NCBI RefSeq assembly: GCF_900112845.1
Contig: NZ_FONG01000029.1
Location: 1 to 64,000 of the forward strand
Length of the DNA stretch: 64,000 nucleotides
Reading direction: 5' to 3'
Origin: Actinacidiphila alni
GTDB taxonomy: Bacteria > Actinomycetota > Actinomycetes > Streptomycetales > Streptomycetaceae
Numbering within the stretch: the stretch's first letter is position 1; each line of letters opens with the position of its first letter. The notes below the pieces were generated by a model. That model was not told the origin of the DNA, did no database searches, and saw only the letters and a list, made by a program, of their open reading frames with translations. This document shows positions 51,508 through 58,384 of this stretch, piece by piece. The translations under genes and the position numbers were made by a program.

Positions 51508-51519
51508 TAGACTCGGGGC
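51508..51519 (+). promoter_or_regulatory. Leaderless -10 box of tetR
   Basis: TAGACT (51508-51513) is followed by six bases and then ATG 51520, so transcription should start at or near the A of the start codon. Confidence 0.5.
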
Positions 51520-52125
51520 ATGGCTCGATGGGAACCGGGAACACCGGAACGGCTGCAGAAGGCCGCGCTCGAACTGTTCGCCGCCCAGGGATTCGAGCAG
51601 ACGACCACGCTGGAGATCGCGCAGTCGGTGGGCGTGACCGAGCGCACCTTCTTCCGGCACTTCAGCGACAAACGCGAAGTGCTCTTCCACGGGCAGCAGA
51701 GCTTCGAGCAGGCATTCGTCGACGGGGTGGAGGCGGCGCCGCCGGACGCGCCCGCGATGGACGCCGTCGCCCGCTCCCTGCGCTCGGCGGCATCCTTCTT
51801 CCCCGAGGAGCGGCGGCCCTACTCCCGCATCCGGCAGTCCGTCATCGACGCCAATCCGGCGCTCCAGGAGCGGGAGCTGCACAAGCTGTCCCGGCTCGCC
51901 GTGACCGTCGCCGCGGCCCTGCGGGCCAGGGGAGTGGACGACCTCGCGGCGACCGTCGCGGCGCAGACCGGCGCGTCCCTGTTCGGCGTCGCGTTCTCCC
52001 GGTGGATCAAGGAGGACGAGCGGCGCACGCTGGCTGACATCGCCGACGACGTCCTGCGCGAGCTGACCGTCCTCACCCGGCAGGCCGACCCGGAAGCGGG
52101 GGCGCGGACGCACCCGAGGCCGTGA
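51520..52125 (+). CDS. TetR/AcrR-family regulator
   Basis: This 201-residue repressor has the HTH TTTLEIAQSVGVTERTFFRHFSDKREVLF, followed by a helical ligand domain. It starts at ATG 51520, apparently leaderless. It is divergent from the epimerase gene across about 135 bp holding two symmetric sites, so it probably represses that gene and itself. The ligand is unknown. Confidence 0.87.
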   Translation: MARWEPGTPERLQKAALELFAAQGFEQTTTLEIAQSVGVTERTFFRHFSDKREVLFHGQQSFEQAFVDGVEAAPPDAPAMDAVARSLRSAASFFPEERRPYSRIRQSVIDANPALQERELHKLSRLAVTVAAALRARGVDDLAATVAAQTGASLFGVAFSRWIKEDERRTLADIADDVLRELTVLTRQADPEAGARTHPRP

Positions 52126-52130
52126 ACGGG

Positions 52131-52154
52131 GCGGGCGCGCCCGGCCGCGCCCGC
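52131..52154. terminator. Hairpin between tetR and the GH31 gene
   Basis: GCGGGCGCG (52131-52139) and CGCGCCCGC (52146-52154) pair perfectly around a six-base loop, between convergent stops. Confidence 0.6.
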
Positions 52155-52186
52155 CACAAGACGTGCCCCGCCCCCGGCGGCGCCCG

Positions 52187-55100
52187 TCAGCCGAGCCGGA
52201 AGCGCTGCGCCGCCGTCCCGTTGCAGTCCCACAGTTGCAGCGGATCCCCGGCCTTCTGACCGTTGTCCTTGTCGTCGAGGCAGCGGCCCGACTGCGGGTT
52301 GAACAAGGTCCCGTCGGCCCGGCTCTCCCACACCTGGGCGCCCGTACCGTTGCAGTCCCACAGCTGGGTCCGCGTGCCGTTGCCGGTGTTGCCGCCCACC
52401 GCGTCCAGGCACTTGCCGAAGGTCCGCAGCGTACGGTCGCCGGGCGCCGACCAGCGCTGCGCGTCGGTGCCGTTGCAGCCGGACAACTGCACGGGCGTGG
52501 TGGACGCCGGATCGGCGTTGGCCACGTCCACGCACAGGGCGCCGGGTCCCGAGACCGCACCGGGCGGCAGCTTCCACAGCTGCGCGGTCACCCCGGCGCA
52601 GTCGTAGAGCTGGAGCTGTACGGCGCCGGGCGTGGTGGTGCCGTCCGGCACGTCGAGGCAGCGGCCCGAGGCCGGATTGAGCAGGCTGCCGTCGGTGCGG
52701 TGCGTCCAGGTCTGCGAAGCGGCCCCCGAGCAGCCCGCGATGCTCACCGGCGTACGGTTCGCGGTCCCGCCGCCGGTGGCCGTCAGGCACTTGCCGAGGA
52801 CCCGCACCGTACTGTCGGCCTGGTACGCGACCTGCTGCGCCGCACTGTGGTTGCAGCCCCACAGCTGCGCGGCCGTACCGTCGTCGGCCACCCCGCCGCG
52901 CACGTCGAGGCAGAGCCCGCCGGCGCCGATCACCTCGCCGGACGCCGGATTCGCGGACGCGCTGCCGGACAGCGTCACGGTGTGCGCCGAGCCGAGCGGG
53001 AGCGCGCCCGTCGTCACCGTCACCGTCCTGCGGTTGACGTTCCACGACCACGCGGTCTCCGGTACCTGCACCCCGTCGACCGAAACGGCGGTCGGCGCCT
53101 GCGAGTTGGACAGCCGCAAGGTGTACGCCCGGGAGGTCGGCGCACCGCTGAAGGAACCGGTCTGGGCGCCGATCGTCAGCGTGCGCGCCGCCTCGTTCCA
53201 CGACAGCGGCGCCCTGGTGGCCTGCCCGCTGCGGTAACCCGTGCCCTCGCCGGCGTCCGAGTAGAGCGAGAAGGAGCCGTCGGCGCCCGCGGCGACATTG
53301 ACCGTCACCTGGGTCAACGGCCGCTGCCCCTGGTTGTCGACGTAGTCGGTGCGGGTGGTGAGGATGCCGCCGGCCTTGATCAGCACCGGCATCTGGGACA
53401 GCGGATCGGTGATGGTGACGGTGGCGGGCCCGGTGTAGGTGCGGCCGGTGAAGTAGTCCGTCCAGCTCCCCGGCGGCACCCACACCGACGCGGAGCCGTT
53501 GCCGTTCGCGTCATTGGGCGAGGTGATCGGCGCGACCAGGACGTCGTCGCCGTACAGATACTCCCCGGTCGCGCTGTAGGCGGCGTCCTGCGTCGGGTAG
53601 TCGAGATACAGCGGCCGGACGATGGGCACACCCGTCGCGTTCGCCCGCTCGGCGAGCGTGTACGTGTACGGGACCAGCGCCTCGCGCAGCCGCAGGAAGG
53701 ACTCGGCGCTGGCCGCGGCCGCGCCGGTGTAGTTCCACGGCAGCCGGTCGCCGTGGTCGGAGTGCAGCCGGTCCACCGGCTGGAAGGTGCCGAACTGCAC
53801 CCAGCGGGCGTACAGATCGTCGGCGAGATGGCCGCCGTGGAAGCTGCCGATGTCATGGCTGACATTGGAGATCCCGGCCGCGGCCTCGGCCGCGGTGAAC
53901 TTCGCCTCGAAGGCCAGCATGTCCCAGGTCGCGGGCGTGTCACCGGTGAACTGCATCGAATTGCGCCGCTCGGACCACGGCCCGATCGGGTAGCTGCTGT
54001 CGTCGCCGCCCTCCTCCGAGCCGCCGATCCGGGCGAAGGAGAAGCCGCGCAGCCCCTTGGCCTCTGCGTCGTCCACATACGCCTGGTTGATCAGATTGTC
54101 CGGACCCACATGCGGGTCGGACGCGGTGGAGGCGCCGCAGTTGGTGCAGTAGTCCAGCCACCACTCCCGGACGCCCTGCTGCTCGAAGGGCTGGTGCAGA
54201 TCGAGATAGGCCGCCAGGTGCGCCGGGTTGGACCAGTCGAAGGCGTACGTGCTGCCGCCGTCCGGAAGCAGGCCGCCCGCACGGGAGTTGGCCGCCGCGA
54301 ACTTCGGGTCGCTGCTGTCGATGGTCGGGTGGATGTTCATCGACACCGAAAGGCCCTGCTGCTTGGTCCAGTTCAGGAAGCCCTGCGGATCGGGGAAGAG
54401 GGTGCTGTTCCAGTTCCAGCCGTTCCACTGCGTCGGCGACTTCCAGTCGGTGTCCACCACCAGCCAGTCGATCGGCGTGTTCGTGCTGCGGAAGGTGGGC
54501 AGCAGCGAATTCTCGTAGTCGGCCGTCGAGTAGCCGTAGTAGCGCGAGTACCACACGCCGTACGCCGACTCCGGCAGCAGATTGGTGCCGCCCGTCAGGG
54601 AGTTGAGGTCGGCGAGACCCTGCTTGTAGTTCTGGCCGTAGCCGAAGAAGTAGCCGTCCTGGTACGGCTGCGCGCCGTGCGAGGGCCGGTCGGTCACCGT
54701 GTGCGAACCCGACAGCAGGGCCGTGCGGGTGTCGTCCAGCAGATACCAGCCGTCGCGGTCCAGGATCCCCGGGTGCTCGGGCACCGGCAGGGTCGCCGGA
54801 TTGTCCAGCGTCCGTGACCAGCCGCCGAGGGTGTTCGTCGGGCCCGCGCCGTAGCCGGTCGTGGTCAGCGCCGTCGAGGCGGCCGGGTAGGTCGTGGTGC
54901 CAACCGGTGTGACCGCCAGGCTGTCGATGTTGACCCGGCCGGTGTCACCGGAATTCTGCACGATGCTCAGCGTGTTGGTCCCGGCGGTCAGATGCACCGT
55001 GGTGAACGCGGTCGACCAGGCGTTCCACGACGAGGTGGCGGGCAGGCTGAGCGCCGGGCCCGCGGCCGAACCGACCCGCGTGGACAGGGTGCCCGTGCCG

Positions 55101-55741
55101 CCCGCCGCGTTGGAATAACGTACCCACAGCCGGTAGTCGCCGGTCGACGGCACCGCCGAGACGTCCTGCGTCAGGCCGCTGCCGGTGTGCTCGTAACCGG
55201 CCACGAAGCCGGAACCGGTGTGCCCGGTGTGGTCGTAGGCGGTGACGCCGTAGCCGCTGAGCAGCGAATTCTCGCCCTCGCAGGCCGAGTTGACGGTGCA
55301 GTAGGAGGGGAACGCCGGTTTGGCGGTCACCCCGGTGCCCGCCATCGTCACCGTGAGGTTGGCCGCCGTGAAGGGGCCGCTGCCCTGCTTGTAGCGCAAC
55401 GTGAGCCCGGACGTCGTGATCTCGCGGTAGCCGTCCGCGCTGACGTCCGTGGTGAAGTCCGGTACGGGGAAGGACCGGTTGACGGCGTTGAAGGTCGTCC
55501 CGTTCTGGAAGGCGCCGTCACCCGCGTACTCCAGCCGCACCAGGGTCGGGCTCAGCACCTCGAACCGCGCGTTCCCGTCGGTGACGACGGGACTCGCCGC
55601 CGCGGCCCGCGCCGCCGGCGCGGCCTGCTGCGCCACCGCGCTGTCGACGGCCGCGACCGACAACAGCGCCAGACATGAACTCAGCGCCAGCGCCCGGCTC
55701 CTGCGGAGCGAGAGCAGCGTTCCGATGCGGCGTGGGCGCAT
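52187..55741 (-). CDS. Secreted GH31 alpha-glycosidase with CBM35-like insert and two CBM13 modules
   Basis: This 1184-residue enzyme starts at ATG 55741 (MRPRRIG); GGAAGG fits this start better than the ATG two codons earlier. Order: Sec signal (ALALSSCLALLSVAAVDSAVA); N-terminal GH31 beta-domain; an inserted CBM35-like jelly roll (about 130-270, SGFVAGYEHTGSGLTQDVSA); GH31 barrel with nucleophile Asp530 in REWWLDYCTNCG and acid/base Asp601 in FTGDTPATWDM; C-terminal beta domains; two CBM13 trefoils (about 930-1184). It acts on terminal alpha-linked sugars. The WWLDYC motif differs from the WxDMNE of classical alpha-glucosidases, so the specificity is open. Confidence 0.88.
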   Translation of the reverse strand: MRPRRIGTLLSLRRSRALALSSCLALLSVAAVDSAVAQQAAPAARAAAASPVVTDGNARFEVLSPTLVRLEYAGDGAFQNGTTFNAVNRSFPVPDFTTDVSADGYREITTSGLTLRYKQGSGPFTAANLTVTMAGTGVTAKPAFPSYCTVNSACEGENSLLSGYGVTAYDHTGHTGSGFVAGYEHTGSGLTQDVSAVPSTGDYRLWVRYSNAAGGTGTLSTRVGSAAGPALSLPATSSWNAWSTAFTTVHLTAGTNTLSIVQNSGDTGRVNIDSLAVTPVGTTTYPAASTALTTTGYGAGPTNTLGGWSRTLDNPATLPVPEHPGILDRDGWYLLDDTRTALLSGSHTVTDRPSHGAQPYQDGYFFGYGQNYKQGLADLNSLTGGTNLLPESAYGVWYSRYYGYSTADYENSLLPTFRSTNTPIDWLVVDTDWKSPTQWNGWNWNSTLFPDPQGFLNWTKQQGLSVSMNIHPTIDSSDPKFAAANSRAGGLLPDGGSTYAFDWSNPAHLAAYLDLHQPFEQQGVREWWLDYCTNCGASTASDPHVGPDNLINQAYVDDAEAKGLRGFSFARIGGSEEGGDDSSYPIGPWSERRNSMQFTGDTPATWDMLAFEAKFTAAEAAAGISNVSHDIGSFHGGHLADDLYARWVQFGTFQPVDRLHSDHGDRLPWNYTGAAAASAESFLRLREALVPYTYTLAERANATGVPIVRPLYLDYPTQDAAYSATGEYLYGDDVLVAPITSPNDANGNGSASVWVPPGSWTDYFTGRTYTGPATVTITDPLSQMPVLIKAGGILTTRTDYVDNQGQRPLTQVTVNVAAGADGSFSLYSDAGEGTGYRSGQATRAPLSWNEAARTLTIGAQTGSFSGAPTSRAYTLRLSNSQAPTAVSVDGVQVPETAWSWNVNRRTVTVTTGALPLGSAHTVTLSGSASANPASGEVIGAGGLCLDVRGGVADDGTAAQLWGCNHSAAQQVAYQADSTVRVLGKCLTATGGGTANRTPVSIAGCSGAASQTWTHRTDGSLLNPASGRCLDVPDGTTTPGAVQLQLYDCAGVTAQLWKLPPGAVSGPGALCVDVANADPASTTPVQLSGCNGTDAQRWSAPGDRTLRTFGKCLDAVGGNTGNGTRTQLWDCNGTGAQVWESRADGTLFNPQSGRCLDDKDNGQKAGDPLQLWDCNGTAAQRFRLG

Positions 55742-56052
55742 GGGCATGCCTTCCGTAGTCCCCGAACGTGCCTGACATCGTTGTCCGTCGCCCAACTCGC
55801 CGCGTCGGCGCCTGAGTTGAACGGTGTTGCGAGGTACGAGAGCGCTCTCTGAAGTTAGCCACTGGTCGCGTACGCGTCAACGCACCGTGCGCTTGGCCGT
55901 ACGCCGCCCGGGGACGGGGCCCACCGTCCGGTCACTCGCCTGTGCGTCGCCGCAGCATGCGCGGGTAGGAGCAAGCCACATCGAGGCGTCGGCCGCCGAC
56001 AACCGCGCGGCCCGAGCCGAAGGACCACTCCGGGGGAGAGGAGGACCACGCA
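55742..56052. other. Divergent intergenic region, GH31 and AI-2E genes
   Basis: This 311-base gap contains the GH31 promoter and operator listed separately. The right half holds the strong ribosome binding site GGAGAGGAGG before the AI-2E gene. No further gene or repeat is seen. Confidence 0.5.
55838..55880 (-). promoter_or_regulatory. GH31 promoter with LacI-type operator at the start site
   Basis: On the minus strand TTGACG (55880-55875) and TAACTT (55857-55852) are 17 bp apart. The perfect palindrome GAGAGCGCTCTC (55849-55838) follows after 2 bases, covering the expected transcription start. The same 12-mer occurs at 39797-39808. Confidence 0.7.
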
Positions 56053-57489
56053 ATGCCCGACGGCCCGGCCGACACGGCGCCACCGTCCGACTCGCCGCCC
56101 CCCGAGCAGCCGCAGACCGCCCGAAAGACACCGCATACGGTGCCCGGCCAGAAGCCGAGGACGGCTAAGCCCGCCGCACGGCCATCCGACGGCGCGCCGC
56201 CGCCCCCGCCCGCGAGCCCGGCCCCGGGACCGACCGAAGAACCGGCCCCGGCTCCACACGCGGACGTGACCCCCGGCGAATGGTCCCCGGCCGCGGACGG
56301 ACCCTTGGATCCGTCGAGCCCCGACCTCGACGAAGCCTCGGACACCACCGAATACTCAGCTTCGGACGCCACCTCCGACGTGCCCAATCGGCCCTCCCCT
56401 TCTGTGGCGGAGCGCCGCCCCCGCCCCTCCGCGGCGGCCCGCCGTGTCAGCCCGAAGCCGACCGCAGGTCATCCCTCCTGGTTCCAGACCGGCTTCGGTC
56501 TCGCGCTCGGGGCGATCCTGGCCTGGCTTCTGGTGCAGACGGTGCTCAAGCTCAGTGAGCTGCTGACGCTGCTGCTGCTCTCGGTGTTCATCGCGGTCAG
56601 CCTCGAACCGGTGGTGGCGTGGCTCGGGCGGCTCGGGTTGCGGCGGGGCTGGTCGGTCGCGGCGGTGGTGGCCGCGTTCGCCGGGCTCTTGGCCGGCTTC
56701 CTCGCCCTGATCATCCCGCCGGTCACGGACGCGGTGAACGCGCTGACCGATGGGATTCCCCGCTGGCGGCAGCAGCTCCACGACCACCACTCCGCCCTCG
56801 GCCGCCTGGAGGACCACTACCACGTGCTGGAGAAGGCGCAGTCGGCCCTGGGCTCCGGCGGCGCCTCGCAGGTGGCCGGCGGTGTGCTGGGCGCGGGCCA
56901 GCTGGTGATCAGCCTGGTGACCTCCGCGGTCATCGTCGTCACCGTGACCCTCTATGTGATGGCGGGCCTGCCCACGATCAAGCAGTTCTGCTTCCGCTTC
57001 GTGCCCGGCAGCCGCCGGCCGCGGGTGGAAACCATCACCGAGGAGATCCTCAGCCGGGTGGGCCGTTACATGCTCGGCAACATCGTCACCTCGGCGATCG
57101 CCGGCCTCGCCACCTTCATCTGGTGCGAGGTCGTGGGCGTGCCTTACGCGGCCGCGCTCGGATTCTTCGTGGCCCTGATGGACATGATTCCGGTCATCGG
57201 CTCGACGATCGGCGGCGTCGTGGTGAGCCTGGTGGCGCTGATCGTCTCCTTCCCGGTGGCGCTGATCACCGCGGCCTTCTACATCGGCTTCCGCGTCGCC
57301 GAGGACTACCTGATCATGCCGCGGGCGATGAAATTCGCCGTGGACGTGCACCCGGTGGTGACCGTCGTCGCGGTGCTCGCCGGAGGCTCCCTGCTCGGCG
57401 TCATCGGCGGCCTGGTCGCGATCCCGGCCGCCGTCGCGCTCGGCATCGTGCTGGACGAGTACGTCTTCCCGCGCACCGACGCGTCCTGA
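56053..57489 (+). CDS. AI-2E-family transporter-like membrane protein
   Basis: This 478-residue protein has a disordered Pro/Ser/Ala-rich N-terminal region of about 140 residues, then the AI-2E/PF01594 core: paired helices LALGAILAWLLVQTVLKL and LLTLLLLSVFIAVSLEPVV, a soluble coiled segment (RWRQQLHDHHSALGRLED), and a C-terminal helical block ending GGLVAIPAAVALGIVLDEYVF. The family includes the AI-2 exporter TqsA and Na+/H+ antiporters; the substrate here is unknown. ATG 56053 has GAGGAGG upstream. A strong terminator follows. Confidence 0.85.
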   Translation: MPDGPADTAPPSDSPPPEQPQTARKTPHTVPGQKPRTAKPAARPSDGAPPPPPASPAPGPTEEPAPAPHADVTPGEWSPAADGPLDPSSPDLDEASDTTEYSASDATSDVPNRPSPSVAERRPRPSAAARRVSPKPTAGHPSWFQTGFGLALGAILAWLLVQTVLKLSELLTLLLLSVFIAVSLEPVVAWLGRLGLRRGWSVAAVVAAFAGLLAGFLALIIPPVTDAVNALTDGIPRWRQQLHDHHSALGRLEDHYHVLEKAQSALGSGGASQVAGGVLGAGQLVISLVTSAVIVVTVTLYVMAGLPTIKQFCFRFVPGSRRPRVETITEEILSRVGRYMLGNIVTSAIAGLATFIWCEVVGVPYAAALGFFVALMDMIPVIGSTIGGVVVSLVALIVSFPVALITAAFYIGFRVAEDYLIMPRAMKFAVDVHPVVTVVAVLAGGSLLGVIGGLVAIPAAVALGIVLDEYVFPRTDAS

Positions 57490-57500
57490 TGCAAACGTAC

Positions 57501-57536
57501 GGGCGGGCCCGCGGAGGAATCTCCGTGGGCCCGCCC
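57501..57536. terminator. Strong bidirectional hairpin terminator
   Basis: GGGCGGGCCCGCGGAG (57501-57516) pairs with 57521-57536 at 15 of 16 positions around a GAAT loop, between the convergent AI-2E gene and the small gene ending at 57562. Confidence 0.8.
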
Positions 57537-57561
57537 ACCGTGCCGCTGTGGCACGGACCGG

Positions 57562-57804
57562 TCAGTCGGTCACCACGACCTGCCAGACGATCGCCAGCCT
57601 CGGCGCCTCCAGCAGCACCCAGTGGGCGTGCATCCCGGGCAGCACCTCCGCCCGCAGACCGACGCCGTCCGGCGTCCCGACACCCGCCGCCGAGGCGTCC
57701 GACAGCCGGTCGAGCGCGGCATGGATCTCCTCCTGCCGCTCCGGCCCGTACGTGCCCAGTTCTCTCGCGACCTCAGCCGTGGTCGTCACCCGTACCCCGC
57801 TCAC
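57562..57804 (-). CDS. Small hypothetical protein
   Basis: This 80-residue protein begins MSGVRVTTTAEVARELG, has an amphipathic helical middle (PERQEEIHAALDRLSDAS), and ends with strands (HWVLLEAPRLAIVWQVVVTD). The helix-then-strands layout vaguely resembles toxin-like or dimeric barrel proteins, but no family is recognised and no antitoxin partner is adjacent. Codon use is normal. Confidence 0.6.
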   Translation of the reverse strand: MSGVRVTTTAEVARELGTYGPERQEEIHAALDRLSDASAAGVGTPDGVGLRAEVLPGMHAHWVLLEAPRLAIVWQVVVTD

Positions 57805-57952
57805 GTGCTCACCTTTCCCGCGAAGCGACTCTGGATTCTCGCCTGTCCGCGAAGGTGCTGGTCAAACCGCACCGCGCCGGACGCCGACCGCCGGCCGCCC
57901 GACGACGGCGAGGCGGTCTGCTGGCGGGACCGTCCCGGACGGACTCGCCGCC

Positions 57953-58120
57953 TCACGGCGTGTCCCCGGACGTGGTCTCCTCGGTGGTCTGCCGTCGCTC
58001 CTCCTCGACAGCCTCGCCGTACGCCGCGAGAACCTCGTCCATCACCTCGTCCTCCAGGCTCTCCCTCTGGTAGATCGTCTTGTCCTCGGCGGATGCGCTC
58101 GTCTCATCGCTCATGCGCAT
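57953..58120 (-). CDS. Small acidic protein, unknown function
   Basis: A 55-residue frame from ATG 58120 (GGGGA eight bases upstream) or the ATG two codons later. It is strongly acidic and Thr/Ser-rich (SLEDEVMDEVLAAYGEAVEEE), probably helical in the middle and disordered at both ends. No homologue is recognised, and the 148-bp gap to the next gene downstream is empty. Confidence is limited by size. Confidence 0.5.
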   Translation of the reverse strand: MRMSDETSASAEDKTIYQRESLEDEVMDEVLAAYGEAVEEERRQTTEETTSGDTP

Positions 58121-58246
58121 CGTGTTTCCCCAGGTTTCAAGGTGACGCCGCCGGGCGCGCACCGATTGCACGAAGCGGACCACGCGGGACGCGGGACGTT
58201 GAATCTTGTGCCTTTAGGCCCTCGCGGCGTTTGTCGTGCGGCCGTC

Positions 58247-58276
58247 TTGACGCTCAATCAAACATGACCCCACACT
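58247..58276 (+). promoter_or_regulatory. Predicted promoter of the GH97 gene
   Basis: TTGACG (58247-58252) and CACACT (58271-58276) are 18 bp apart, about 110 bases before the GH97 start. The -10 match is only partial. Confidence 0.4.
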
Positions 58277-58384
58277 GTCGCGCAGCCTTGCCCAAGGTCT
58301 CGGCCGCGCGCCCGGCACCGCACACGGCGCCGTACCGACGAAGTCCTGCCCCCCACTGGCGAAGCACTGGCAAAGGACCACGCG

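Noticed and set aside
57953..58120. The small acidic protein as a RiPP precursor
   Set aside because: No modification enzyme, protease or dedicated exporter lies nearby, and the C-terminus lacks a Cys/Ser/Thr core pattern typical of a modified peptide.
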